NCBI RefSeq assembly: GCF_001042635.1 | Contig: NZ_AP012331.1 | Span: 1,364,001 to 1,428,000 of the forward strand | DNA from: Bifidobacterium scardovii JCM 12489 = DSM 13734 | Lineage (GTDB): Bacteria > Actinomycetota > Actinomycetes > Actinomycetales > Bifidobacteriaceae | Direction of reading: 5' to 3' | Length of the DNA stretch: 64,000 bases | In this document: in pieces, positions 1-7,823 of the stretch | Numbering within the stretch: position 1 is the stretch's first letter | Layout of the letters: the number at the start of each line of letters is the position of its first letter | Notes under the pieces: model-generated | Database searches by the model: none | Seen by the model: the letters and a program-made list of their open reading frames with translations, nothing else | What the model was told of the DNA's origin: nothing | Translations under genes and position numbers: made by a program

Positions 1-1
1 C

Positions 2-646
2 GGGTGGAGCCAGTACGCCGGCTACCAGGCGGAGTTCGCCAGGCAGGGCGTGACCTGGGCGGCGATCTGGGGTCAGGCGATCCTCCTGCCGAGCATGGTG
101 TTCATGCCGGTGCTCGTGGCCGCATTCGCCGCGCAGGTCGAAGCCAACGAGCATCGAGGCCGCAACTGGCAGCGCCTGAACGCCACCGGCACCGTGAACG
201 CGGCGATCGCCGGCAAGATGCTGTACGGTCTGATGGCCTCGTTCCTCACCGTCCTCGTGTTCGAGGCCGAGTTCATCCTCGTCGGACGCCTCGCCGCCGG
301 TTTCGATCCGGCGCGACTCGGCCCGTTCCTGCTGCGCGGCATCCCGTTGACGCTGTCGGTGTGGGCGATCATGACGCTCACGCAGGCGGTGAGCGCGAAG
401 GCGGAATCGTTCGCGGGCACGATGAGCGTGATGATGGTCCTGACCATCGGCGGCTGCACCCTGAGCCTGGCCGCGCCCGCCGTCGCCCAGCTGTATCCGC
501 TCGCCCTGATCACCAGCGCCTCCGCCGCCCGCGACCTCGCCGATGTCGCCAGCCCGGCTTCCATGCTCGTCTCGACGATCGCCGCCGCCGTCTGGGTCGC
601 CGTCAGCGCCCTGATCTTCCGCCGGCTCGCCGAACGAGCCATCTGA
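2..646 (+). CDS. ABC-2 type transporter permease, 3' part (5' end outside window)
   Basis: The reading frame is already open at the left edge and stops at 646, giving about 214 visible residues. The protein is strongly hydrophobic, with about five membrane segments. It resembles the permeases of ABC transporters for lantibiotic or bacteriocin immunity: six-helix proteins of about 240-250 aa. If so, roughly the first 30 residues are missing. It is probably part of an operon with the lipoprotein and the sensor kinase/response regulator that follow, an arrangement common for peptide-antibiotic sensing and efflux. The substrate cannot be read from the sequence. The family call is moderate; the membrane-protein call is firm. 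Confidence 0.7.
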   Translation, partial: GWSQYAGYQAEFARQGVTWAAIWGQAILLPSMVFMPVLVAAFAAQVEANEHRGRNWQRLNATGTVNAAIAGKMLYGLMASFLTVLVFEAEFILVGRLAAGFDPARLGPFLLRGIPLTLSVWAIMTLTQAVSAKAESFAGTMSVMMVLTIGGCTLSLAAPAVAQLYPLALITSASAARDLADVASPASMLVSTIAAAVWVAVSALIFRRLAERAI

Positions 647-767
647 CGCTTCTCTCCGCCGCTTTCGACGCCAGCTCCTTTCAGCGGGGAGTCGGATTGC
701 AAACCTTGTCTCCCTCGCTGAGGGGGGCGTCCCGATGCGGCATCCATATGTATCGAAAGGTTTCATC

Positions 768-1220
768 ATGCGCACCATCACCAACCGACGCGGCGAACGG
801 GTCATACGTCTGCCGCATCGCGTCATCGCCGTCCTCCTCGCGGTTTTCGCCGCGATCATGCTCGCCGGCTGCTCGACCGGCATCGGCGTGTCCGGAGACA
901 AGGACCTCAAGGGCGCGCGCACCACGGGCAACGACTCCTACACGGGTGTCTACCAGGCCGACTACGACAAGTTCACCGGCGAGGAGACCGTGTTCGGCGG
1001 CACCGGCAAGGAGACCTCCATCCACCTGACCGGTACCATCGAGAACATGTCCGGCATCGGCAAAATCCTTGTGGCCAACGGCAGCGACGCGAAGCGAGCC
1101 GTGCCCGTCACGGATGGCGCAATCGATCAGACCTATGACGTCGAAGGCACCAGCTTCTATGTCTACGTGACCGGCGACCAATTCACCGGAACCGTGAATC
1201 TCACCTCCAAGGAGCAATAG
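768..1220 (+). CDS. Small predicted lipoprotein
   Basis: The protein has 150 aa. The start at 768 is preferred over the in-frame ATG at 735 because a GAAAGG Shine-Dalgarno sequence lies seven bases upstream of it. The N-terminus has basic residues (MRTITNRRGERVIRLPHR), a hydrophobic stretch and a lipobox ending LAGC, so it is predicted to be lipid-anchored on the outer face of the membrane. The mature part is acidic and polar, with no enzymatic motif that I recognise. It lies between an ABC permease and a two-component pair, so it may be an accessory sensor or an immunity protein. That role is inferred from position only. Confidence 0.75.
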   Translation: MRTITNRRGERVIRLPHRVIAVLLAVFAAIMLAGCSTGIGVSGDKDLKGARTTGNDSYTGVYQADYDKFTGEETVFGGTGKETSIHLTGTIENMSGIGKILVANGSDAKRAVPVTDGAIDQTYDVEGTSFYVYVTGDQFTGTVNLTSKEQ

Positions 1221-1256
1221 AATGGTCGACGGTGCATCGAGGGGGAGAGGAGCGGA

Positions 1257-2609
1257 ATGGCGGAGGAGACCAAACCGGGAAGCGTCATATGGAACGCGTT
1301 CGCCGGCCCATTCGGCGGACTGGCCAAGTTCTGGCGGTCGAGTTCGGTCGCGCGCATGGCCGTGCCGGTGCTGTGCCTGTGCTACGACGTGATGATGCTC
1401 ACCCGGATCGTATTCGCGGGACCGGGAGCCGATCCCCAGGCCGGCGTGCTGACACGCCAGCCGTGGGGGCTGCCCCTGATGGTCGTATTGTGCCTCATCT
1501 CAGTGGGGGCGCTGCTGGTACGTCTGCGTCGTCCGTTCGTCGCGGCCTGCGTGGTGTGCGCCGCATACCTGTGCGCCGCGCTGTTCGGCATGGAAGCGTA
1601 CATGGCATTGCCCATGCTGTTCGCCCTGTACTCGTGCACGCTGCTTTGCGTCCCGTCGCTCCTGGTCGTGGGCATCACCGTGAACGCGGCCGTACTCGTT
1701 TCCGGAGCCCTGCTGCACATGCGTACGTCAGTGGAACCGTGGGCGATTCTGCTGCCGATGGCGTTCCTCGATGCCTCGGTCATCGCTCTTGGCCTGTGCT
1801 CGCGCGGCATCCGCGAACGACGCGAGGCCAAGGCCGTGATCGAGGATCAGCGCAGACGCGGCGTTGAACTGGAACGTCAGCGTGACGAGGCTCGCCGTCG
1901 CACCGACATCGCCGCCGAACTGCACGACAGCGTTGGCCATGACCTGACCGCCATCATCGCGCTCACCGAAGGATTGGGGGGCATGAGCGGCGACCCGCAG
2001 ATCGACGAGGCCATCGCCACGGTCAACGAGCTCGCCCGCAGCGGTCTCGCCGACACCCGCCAAGCCGTATGCGCCCTGCAGAATCCCGATGCCAGTCCGG
2101 TCATGGATCGCGGCCATTCCACGTTCAGCCAGTTGCATACGTGGAATGACGTCGCGCCGATTCTCAGCCATGCCAAGCAGCTCGGATTCATCGTCGCGCA
2201 TACGGAAACCGGGTACAGACCCGACGACCCCCGGCAAGCGGATCTGTGCTTCACGGTGACCCGCGAGGCCGTCACCAACGCCATCCGCCACGCCCGTAAT
2301 CTGCGCCGCATCGTCATCTCATGGGACCATGCGGATAACGGATCCCTGACCGTGATCGTCAGAGACGATGGGGCCAGCGGCAATCCGGAACAACACGATG
2401 GAGCGAACGACGCCGCTACCGGCACCGGCATGGGTCTGAACAGGCTAGGCGAACTGGTCGCGGCCGCAGGCGGCTCGTTCGAGGCGGGGCCGGACAACAT
2501 GGGCTATATGCTCAAGGCGGTGATGCCATCTATGCAATCCGGTAGAGGAAACGGTAATGGTCGGCATGAAGCAAACGGAAACACCACGAACGAGGAGCCG
2601 CAGACATGA
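1257..2609 (+). CDS. Sensor histidine kinase, NarL/DesK type
   Basis: This 450-aa membrane kinase has about five or six N-terminal transmembrane segments (residues ~30-190). A coiled linker follows, then a HisKA_3 dimerisation box with the motif ELHDSVGHDL, in which His223 is the predicted phosphorylation site. The C-terminal HATPase_c domain shows the N-box REAVTNAIRHA, a DDG motif and a GMGLNRLGEL G-box. There is no extracellular sensor domain, so the signal is probably read within the membrane. The stop overlaps the response regulator start by four bases (ATGA), so the two are translationally coupled. Members of this class often control an adjacent ABC efflux system, here the permease at the left edge. 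Confidence 0.93.
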   Translation: MAEETKPGSVIWNAFAGPFGGLAKFWRSSSVARMAVPVLCLCYDVMMLTRIVFAGPGADPQAGVLTRQPWGLPLMVVLCLISVGALLVRLRRPFVAACVVCAAYLCAALFGMEAYMALPMLFALYSCTLLCVPSLLVVGITVNAAVLVSGALLHMRTSVEPWAILLPMAFLDASVIALGLCSRGIRERREAKAVIEDQRRRGVELERQRDEARRRTDIAAELHDSVGHDLTAIIALTEGLGGMSGDPQIDEAIATVNELARSGLADTRQAVCALQNPDASPVMDRGHSTFSQLHTWNDVAPILSHAKQLGFIVAHTETGYRPDDPRQADLCFTVTREAVTNAIRHARNLRRIVISWDHADNGSLTVIVRDDGASGNPEQHDGANDAATGTGMGLNRLGELVAAAGGSFEAGPDNMGYMLKAVMPSMQSGRGNGNGRHEANGNTTNEEPQT

Positions 2610-3292
2610 TCAACGTGATGATCGTGGACGATCAACGAGCTGCACGCATGGGCTTCGCTCTCATGCTGCGCAAGGATCCCGCCCTGACCATGATCGCCCA
2701 GGCGGCCAACGGGCGCGAGGCCGTCGACGCGATCGCCCTGCTCGAGGCGCAGGGCAAGCCGCTGCCCGACGTGATCCTCATGGACGTGCGCATGCCCGTC
2801 ATGGACGGCATCGATGCGACCGGTGAGATCACGCGTCGCTGGCCGGCCGTCAAGGTCGTGATCCTGACCACCTATGACCAGGACTCCTACGCCTTCGGTG
2901 CCTTAAGCGCCGGGGCGTCGGGCTTCCTGCTCAAGGACGTGCGCACCGCCGACCTGTGCAAGGCGATCCATGCGGTCGCGGCCGGTGATGCGATTCTTAC
3001 GCCCCGCGTCACCGGCGAGGTCATCCGCCGTGCCATCCCCGTCAACGCCGGCCGCGCCGATGATGAACGTGCCACGCTGCGCTCCCGATTCGATGCGTTG
3101 GGGCCGCGCGAGCTGGAGATCGCCGCACTGGTCGCCGACGGATTGGACAACGCGGAAATCGCCGATCGGCTCGGCATCCAACCTGATTCTGTGAAGAAGA
3201 CCGTCACCCGCATCCTCTCCAAACTCGATGCCAAAACCCGCGTCAACATCGCCGTGATGTGGTACAAAGCCGGTTTGGGCGGGACCTTGTGA
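2606..3292 (+). CDS. LuxR/NarL-family response regulator
   Basis: The protein has 228 aa. An N-terminal receiver domain carries acidic residues Asp8/Asp9, the phosphoacceptor Asp60 in the motif DVILMDVRMP, and the conserved Thr and Lys of the receiver fold. A C-terminal LuxR-type helix-turn-helix (about residues 165-225) contains the pattern LGPRELEIAALVADGLDNAEIADRL, broken here as LGPRELEIAALV and AEIADRLGI. It is the partner of the kinase immediately upstream, overlapping it by four bases. It probably acts as a dimer on direct repeats near its own operon; no clear binding site was seen. Length and architecture are normal for the family. Confidence 0.94.
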   Translation: MINVMIVDDQRAARMGFALMLRKDPALTMIAQAANGREAVDAIALLEAQGKPLPDVILMDVRMPVMDGIDATGEITRRWPAVKVVILTTYDQDSYAFGALSAGASGFLLKDVRTADLCKAIHAVAAGDAILTPRVTGEVIRRAIPVNAGRADDERATLRSRFDALGPRELEIAALVADGLDNAEIADRLGIQPDSVKKTVTRILSKLDAKTRVNIAVMWYKAGLGGTL

Positions 3293-3449
3293 GCGAATGC
3301 GTATTTGGTTCTGAGGTTCTGTGCGGCGTATGCAAATCATTGTTGCATATTGCGCGCTTGCGTATGGGGGCAGCTGGCCTGAGCCGATGCGGTCTTCTGG
3401 TGCCATGCTGGATTATCGACGACGGCATTGATATTAGGATGTTCTCATC

Positions 3450-3608
3450 ATGCTGGCCCACGTTTGGGGTGAGGAGAGCATTCGAGCCAAAGACTTGGAT
3501 CATCCGTGGCATATGATGGGCGCTCCCCTGATTACCGGTGCCCCGGACTCCATTCGCCGTGCTCTCGTAAGACTCAAGCCAGGGCGCAAGGAAACTGCAC
3601 TGGCATGA
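3450..3608 (+). CDS. Small unrecognised ORF, possibly the 5' part of a broken gene
   Basis: This 52-aa ORF starts MLAHVWGEESIRAKDLDHPW and ends in TGA at 3606-3608. An AGGA sequence eight bases before the ATG could act as a ribosome binding site. I do not recognise the protein. The next ORF begins two bases after this one ends, in another frame, and its frame is open upstream of its own ATG. The pair may therefore be one older gene split by a frameshift near 3590. The low GC content supports foreign origin. It is included because the start is plausible, but expression is doubtful. Confidence 0.3.
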   Translation: MLAHVWGEESIRAKDLDHPWHMMGAPLITGAPDSIRRALVRLKPGRKETALA

Positions 3609-3609
3609 T

Positions 3610-3792
3610 ATGGTACCGCGGTTCAAAGATGAGGTCATTAGAGAGCCGGAGACAATAGAATCATTTCATATCAGTGTTGTCGGTGAGCGCATGGCGCATA
3701 TGAAGGACGAGCGTGCACGCCGCAAATGCATGGAACGTCTGCTTCCTATCTTGGAAGAGTATGGCATTGAACCATTGGTTTTGGAGACGTAA
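3610..3792 (+). CDS. Small unrecognised ORF, possibly the 3' part of a broken gene
   Basis: This 60-aa ORF is rich in charged residues and predicted helical, with the ending LLPILEEYGIEPLVLET. I do not recognise a family. It has no good ribosome binding site at its ATG, and its frame remains open upstream into the preceding ORF, as expected if the two were once a single coding sequence. No domain, signal peptide or membrane segment is visible. It could be a remnant of a toxin/antitoxin or phage-type gene, but nothing in the sequence proves this. Confidence 0.3.
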   Translation: MVPRFKDEVIREPETIESFHISVVGERMAHMKDERARRKCMERLLPILEEYGIEPLVLET

Positions 3793-3866
3793 ATAATACA
3801 CGAACTTACGATGAGAGATGCCGAGCGGCTGATTGCGGGGGTGCGTTGATCTATCCGAAGTGTGCA

Positions 3867-3905
3867 TTGACATAATCTACTTTGTATCGTAAAGTATATT
3901 ATGTC
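3867..3905 (+). promoter_or_regulatory. Sigma-70 type promoter overlapping a palindromic operator
   Basis: A perfect TTGACA at 3867-3872 is followed by a 17-base spacer and TAAAGT at 3890-3895. Superimposed on it is an inverted repeat, GACATAAT (3869-3876) with ATTATGTC (3898-3905), and an inner pair TACTTT/AAAGTA. The start codon at 3938 follows about 40 bases later. The geometry suits a repressor that blocks polymerase; the obvious candidate is the winged-helix protein encoded second in this operon. Confidence 0.6.
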
Positions 3906-3937
3906 CACAAAGTTCACTGGATGATCAAGGAGACATT

Positions 3938-4624
3938 ATGGACGCGAAGGGGAAGCCGCGCGGCGGCAGCGAATCCATTCAGGACGCCCGGGAGGCGTTG
4001 CGCATCATCGAGCATCAGTCGGGGCGCGTCGACCGCGTGTTCCGCGTGTTCGACTGGGCGTTCTGCGTGATATGGGGCATCGATTGGCTGGTCGCCTACG
4101 GCATGCTGAGCGTGGGGATCAGAATGGGCGGCGGCAAGATGCCGGCATGGGCGTTCGCCGTCTTCGGCGGGGTTCTGCTGGTCGGCATCATCGCCTCGAT
4201 CGTCGTTGGCGTCAGCACGAGACGAGGATATCAATCCGGTGCCGGCGAGATGCGGATGGGGGCGATCTATGGCTGGACGTGGTGCCTGTCGTTCGGACTC
4301 GGCATGTCATCGCTTGGCGTGGCCGTCGGCCGGCTCGGCCTGTCCGACAATGCCGCCGCGGTGCTGTACAACATCGTCGTCCCGTTGATCACCGGAACCC
4401 TGTATATGGCCGGTGCGGCGATATGGCGAGATCTGTCGCAGCTGGTCGTGGGCGTGTGGATGCTGGTGCTCGCGTTCGCGGCGGCGTTTCTCAGCGGGGT
4501 CATGGGCTATGCCATGCTCTCCCTGCTGGGCGGCGGCGCCATGCTCCTGATGGGCGTATGGGCGCTGGTCTTCGGCCGGCGGAACAAGACCTTCGCCGCG
4601 CTGATGCAGGGGAGCCGTCAATGA
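3938..4624 (+). CDS. Multi-pass membrane protein of unknown function
   Basis: The protein has 228 aa and six predicted transmembrane helices after a hydrophilic N-terminus of about 40 residues. An AAGGAG ribosome binding site lies six bases before the ATG. No transporter signature or enzymatic motif is recognisable. The gene overlaps the following HTH gene by four bases (ATGA). A membrane protein paired with a small winged-helix regulator is a recurrent arrangement in Actinobacteria and Firmicutes; these pairs are often autoregulated and linked to envelope stress. That role is an inference from the gene pair and the palindromic promoter. Confidence 0.75.
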   Translation: MDAKGKPRGGSESIQDAREALRIIEHQSGRVDRVFRVFDWAFCVIWGIDWLVAYGMLSVGIRMGGGKMPAWAFAVFGGVLLVGIIASIVVGVSTRRGYQSGAGEMRMGAIYGWTWCLSFGLGMSSLGVAVGRLGLSDNAAAVLYNIVVPLITGTLYMAGAAIWRDLSQLVVGVWMLVLAFAAAFLSGVMGYAMLSLLGGGAMLLMGVWALVFGRRNKTFAALMQGSRQ

Positions 4625-4932
4625 GTGACGAACTCGATCCTCTGATCCATGCCACGTCACGGCTGCGGATCATGACCACGCTGGCCTCGCTGAACGATGA
4701 TATGACGATCTCGTTCGCCAAACTCGCCGATCTGCTCGACATGACGCCGGGCAATCTCTCCGTGCACCTGACCAAGCTGGAACAAGCCGGGTACGTGCGT
4801 ATCGAGAAGACCTTCGAAGGCCGCAAGCCCGCCACCTATGCGGCGATCACCCCGGAAGGGCGAACGGCCTTCGACCGATACCTGGCCGCGTTGAAGCGCC
4901 TGCTGGCGCCTCTCGAGGAGCAAGAAGGCTGA
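4621..4932 (+). CDS. Winged-helix transcriptional regulator (HTH_34/MarR-like)
   Basis: This protein of 103 aa starts at the ATG that overlaps the previous stop codon. It is a compact winged helix: the recognition region includes LLDMTPGNLSVHLTKLEQAG, and the wing runs through EKTFEGRKPATYAAITPEGR. It matches the small one-domain regulators of the HTH_34 (PF13601) type, which dimerise through their termini and usually repress their own operon. Translational coupling to the membrane protein, and the palindrome over the shared promoter at 3867-3905, support autorepression. No ligand-binding domain or metal-binding cysteines are visible. Confidence 0.85.
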   Translation: MSDELDPLIHATSRLRIMTTLASLNDDMTISFAKLADLLDMTPGNLSVHLTKLEQAGYVRIEKTFEGRKPATYAAITPEGRTAFDRYLAALKRLLAPLEEQEG

Positions 4933-4944
4933 CGCCGGGCGTCC

Positions 4945-4980
4945 TGCCGGTGCCGCCCTGAATACCGGACGGCACCGGCA
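4945..4980 (+). terminator. Hairpin after the membrane protein/HTH operon
   Basis: Perfect 11-bp arms TGCCGGTGCCG (4945-4955) and CGGCACCGGCA (4970-4980) enclose a 14-base loop. They begin 13 bases after the stop codon. No T-run follows, so termination strength is uncertain. Confidence 0.5.
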
Positions 4981-5379
4981 GCGCCTCGCGCACCCTCCTC
5001 GTCGGCGACGGTCCATGCCCGGTTTCGTCGCCGTGGTGTTCGAAGGGTCTGGCCGCCGGGAGACATGGTTGGAAGCGAAAATGCGATCTGAGGGGCAGAA
5101 TCGGCCTTGTGCAGACCTCATTCGGCGATCTGAGGGGCATCTCTTGCATGAGCCGGATCCCCGGCGCGGGGAATCTTGGTGGAAAACGGCGTGGTGGCGG
5201 TCGCAGTAGCGGTCGATCGTACCCCTCAAACCGCGGAATGAAGTCGTCGGAGACCTTGTTTCGCCCCTTGGATCGTGAATCGCCCAGCATATGAGGCCGT
5301 ATCCGTTGACGATATGCTCGTGTACAACATTATCGGTATATCGACATGTGCGGCATGCACTCGGCAATGCGGGGAGATC
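4981..5379 (+). other. Intergenic region with a possible promoter
   Basis: No gene is supported. A 15-base sequence, GCGATCTGAGGGGCA, occurs twice about 40 bases apart (near 5088 and 5127). A TTGACG at 5306-5311, with CATTAT 16 bases later, is a plausible promoter for the YbaK-like gene. The rest shows nothing clear. Confidence 0.4.
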
Positions 5380-5880
5380 ATGAACGATAAATACGAGGCG
5401 ATCCGCCGATTCGCGGCCGAACACGGCGACCGCGCCAAACTGATCGAGCATGAGACGGCGATCGTGGATCTGGTGTCCGGGGCGAAGGTATTCGACATCG
5501 ACCGGGCGGCGGCCACGTACATCGTCGAGGCGAAGGAAGGCGTGTTCGCCGTGGTCGCATGCGCGTCCGCGCATCTCAAGTGGCGCCAGCTTGGCCGTGA
5601 GCTGGGATTGCGCCAGATTCATCTCGCCTCGCCCGAGCTGGTCAGGGAACGTACCGGATACGACGTCGGCACGGTTGGCCCGCTGTTTCTGAACGGCCTG
5701 CCGATGTACGTCGACCGCCGGCTGCTCGGCCATGACAAGGTCTATTGCGGCACCGAGGATCCGCATCACACGCTCGCCATCGATCCCAGGCTCATCGTCG
5801 AGCAGAACGACGTCGCCGGATACTTCGACGGCGGCGATTTCGTCAAACCGGCCGCGGGGGAGAACCGGCCGCTTGCCTGA
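5380..5880 (+). CDS. YbaK/EbsC-family aminoacyl-tRNA deacylase-like protein
   Basis: The protein has 166 aa. The ATG at 5380 is chosen because GGGGAG lies just upstream; the longer in-frame version from 5275 adds a Cys-rich leader with no family counterpart. The sequence has the layout of the YbaK/ProRS-editing fold (tRNA_edit, PF04073): a strand giving YIVEAKEGVFAVVACASAHL, a helix with Lys/Arg, and the late motif GTVGPLFLNGLPMYVDRRLL. Proteins of this fold hydrolyse mischarged tRNAs such as Cys-tRNA(Pro). Substrate specificity cannot be decided. It appears to be a single-gene transcript. Confidence 0.8.
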   Translation: MNDKYEAIRRFAAEHGDRAKLIEHETAIVDLVSGAKVFDIDRAAATYIVEAKEGVFAVVACASAHLKWRQLGRELGLRQIHLASPELVRERTGYDVGTVGPLFLNGLPMYVDRRLLGHDKVYCGTEDPHHTLAIDPRLIVEQNDVAGYFDGGDFVKPAAGENRPLA

Positions 5881-5964
5881 GACCTCCGACGGTGTCTTAT
5901 GCGGTTCGCGGGTACAATATGGGCGGATAACGACGAGTCATGAATGCACGGAGGGAACGGACGC

Positions 5965-6675
5965 ATGATCGAAACGCGCGCGGGAGACGGATCGGTTGAA
6001 CCGACATATGCCATACGCCGGTGGGGCAGGAACCGGATCGAAGCCGGCGGCGCCGGCAAGCGCGTGCTGCTCATGCCCGGCACCGGGTACAACTGCGACC
6101 GTCCGCTGCTGTACAGCTCCGCGATGGCGCTAATCGACGACGGCTGGTACGTGGATCGGCTTGACGTGAACGCGGATCTGTCGAAAACCCCGTCGTCGCG
6201 GATCATCGCGATGCTGGGCCAGGCCGTCGACGAATGGCTGGCGATGGTGAAGGATGACGCCAAGACGGCGGGCCGCACGCCCACGACGCTGCTGATCGCC
6301 AAATCGCTGTCGACTTTCGTGTACCCGCACGCCTTCGAACGCGGCGTGCCCATCGCGCTGCTCACTCCGGTGCTTGCGCCGGCGGATTTCGACCCGACCC
6401 ATGCGGTCATCCCCGTGCCCGGCGACGCCGACTATCCGACGACCGATGATGACCCGGCCGCACAGCCGGCACCCGAACCGCTGGTGTGCGCCGGCACCGC
6501 CGACCCGCTGTACGACCACGACCGTGCGGTGCGGCTCACGCATGCCGTGCACGAATATCCCCGCGCCAACCATTCGATCGAAGTGCGCGGCGACTGGCGC
6601 GCGTCCCTGTCCTACCTGAACGATGTGGTCGCGCAGGTGCACGCCTACGCGCAGGGGATCGCACGATCCCGCTAG
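5965..6675 (+). CDS. Alpha/beta-hydrolase-like protein
   Basis: The protein has 236 aa. The ATG at 5965 follows GGAGGGA at a good distance and is preferred over the ATG at 5944. The motif VLLMPGTGYNCDRPLLYSSA resembles the oxyanion-hole region of alpha/beta hydrolases. TLLIAKSLSTFV sits where the nucleophile elbow G-x-S-x-G would be, but with AKSLS. Asp and His residues late in the chain (CAGTADPLYD, PRANHSIEV) match the usual Asp-His pair. The fold is therefore fairly clear and the substrate is not. The elbow lacks the canonical first glycine, so activity should not be assumed. A proline-rich acidic insert lies at about residues 155-170. Confidence 0.7.
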   Translation: MIETRAGDGSVEPTYAIRRWGRNRIEAGGAGKRVLLMPGTGYNCDRPLLYSSAMALIDDGWYVDRLDVNADLSKTPSSRIIAMLGQAVDEWLAMVKDDAKTAGRTPTTLLIAKSLSTFVYPHAFERGVPIALLTPVLAPADFDPTHAVIPVPGDADYPTTDDDPAAQPAPEPLVCAGTADPLYDHDRAVRLTHAVHEYPRANHSIEVRGDWRASLSYLNDVVAQVHAYAQGIARSR

Positions 6676-6948
6676 TATCCCGCGCCGTAAGTTCGTGTAC
6701 TATATTTGGCTCCCCTCTTGGAGGCTGAGCCGTGAAGCAAACGCCGGAGGCGTTTGTAGGCGAAGGCGAACGACAGTGAGCAGGTAAAACTGCGGCCGTA
6801 AGGCCGTCCTTGATTGCGGACGAGCTGGCCGCGAAGCGGCCTGAGGGGAGCATTGCCATGAACGCTTGAATCAAGCCGATTCGCATGAGCTCCCCTCAGT
6901 CGGCTACGCCGACAGCTCCCCTCTTGGAGGGGAGCCAAACGCGGGATG
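6676..6948 (+). repeat. Multi-hairpin interspersed repeat cluster
   Basis: There is no gene here. The interval starts with GGCTCCCCTCTTGGAGG near 6709 and contains short perfect hairpins (AAACGCC/GGCGTTT, GGCCGC/GCGGCC). It then repeats the family A palindrome at 6888-6937 (AGCTCCCCTCAG, CGGCTACGCCG, GAGGGGAGCC). It lies between the convergent hydrolase and S51 peptidase genes and may contribute to bidirectional termination. It is one of several copies of this repeat family in the window. Confidence 0.7.
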
Positions 6949-7563
6949 CTATGCGGTCAGCGTGCGCGCCTGCCCGTCCTTGACCAGCACGGACTGGCGA
7001 TCGGTGAGCACGCGCATGTCCAGCGTGCCGGCGTACCGGTCGACGATGCGCTGCGCGGCACGCCCCATCGTGAGGTTGCCGCGATGCGGCACGACGTGGA
7101 AGTCGACCAATCCCAGCCCCGCATAATCGTTCAGGTCGGGCGCCTTGTCCGTGCTGTCCATGTCGGCGCAGTAGGCGATGCTCGGGGCGGTGACCACGGC
7201 CCCGGCCGATTCGCCGATGTACGGCGTGCCGGCCCGCACCCGATCCGACAGCATCGCGTCGGCGCCGGTGCGCCGCAGCTCCTGCATCAGGAAGAAGGTG
7301 TTGCCGCCCGACACGCAGACGAACGCGTTGCGCTCGAGCGCGCGGCGGATATCGGCCGGCGCGGCCGTGGCGATGTCCACTTCGTCGACGGCGAACCCCA
7401 TCCGGCGCAGCATGCGGCGGTTGGCCGCGGCATGCAGCCCTCCCCAAGGCTCGACGGTCCCCGCCGTCGGGATATAGGTGACCGTGCGCGGCGACGACGG
7501 CGCAAGCTGGTCCACGGCGTGCGTGGCCCCGCGAAGCGTCGACGCCAGCAACATGGTGACCAT
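6949..7563 (-). CDS. Peptidase S51 (dipeptidase E-like)
   Basis: The protein has 204 aa. The start at 7563 follows AAGAGG; the longer frame upstream has no family match. The S51 fold is indicated by YIPTAGTVEPWGG at the front, by CVSGGNTFFLMQELRRTG, and by YIGESAGAVV, in which the Ser is the expected nucleophile. VVPHRGN supplies the conserved His. Members are cytoplasmic serine peptidases that cleave Asp-X dipeptides (PepE) or cyanophycin fragments, so a role in peptide salvage is likely but specificity is not established. Length is slightly below that of typical PepE (~230 aa). It is transcribed towards the repeat cluster and divergently from aroA. Confidence 0.85.
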   Translation of the reverse strand: MVTMLLASTLRGATHAVDQLAPSSPRTVTYIPTAGTVEPWGGLHAAANRRMLRRMGFAVDEVDIATAAPADIRRALERNAFVCVSGGNTFFLMQELRRTGADAMLSDRVRAGTPYIGESAGAVVTAPSIAYCADMDSTDKAPDLNDYAGLGLVDFHVVPHRGNLTMGRAAQRIVDRYAGTLDMRVLTDRQSVLVKDGQARTLTA

Positions 7564-7823
7564 GACCGCCTCTTTTCCGCATCGGCTCCACGCCGATGCA
7601 CCAGACCCCATCCGATGCCCAGTATAGGTCCATTCCCGGGCGCCGGATCACGGTCCGGGCAACTTGCCGGGCATTTGACCCAGCCGGCCGGTCCGTCGTT
7701 ATGCGTTGGCGGGGAGGCGCCATGCGGCGCAACCGGAGGCCGCATGGCCGGCCGGATGCGACATGCCGTGCGCGATGCGGCCATGCAGCGCCGAAAGCGG
7801 GCCGGAGCGGATACGATAGGCGT

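Larger units (their letters stand above)
3293..3937 (+). other. AT-richer intergenic island with two small ORFs and a regulated promoter
   Basis: Base composition is visibly less GC-rich than the flanking genes, and codon use in the two short ORFs here is unlike the rest of the window. This suggests acquired or decaying DNA. The right end (3867-3905) holds the promoter and palindrome of the downstream membrane-protein gene, listed separately. No transposase, terminal inverted repeat or tRNA was seen. Confidence 0.5.

Noticed and set aside
5275-5379. Longer N-terminus of the YbaK-like protein
   Set aside because: The extra 35 residues include a Cys-rich segment that does not fit the family, and the ATG at 5380 has a good ribosome binding site.
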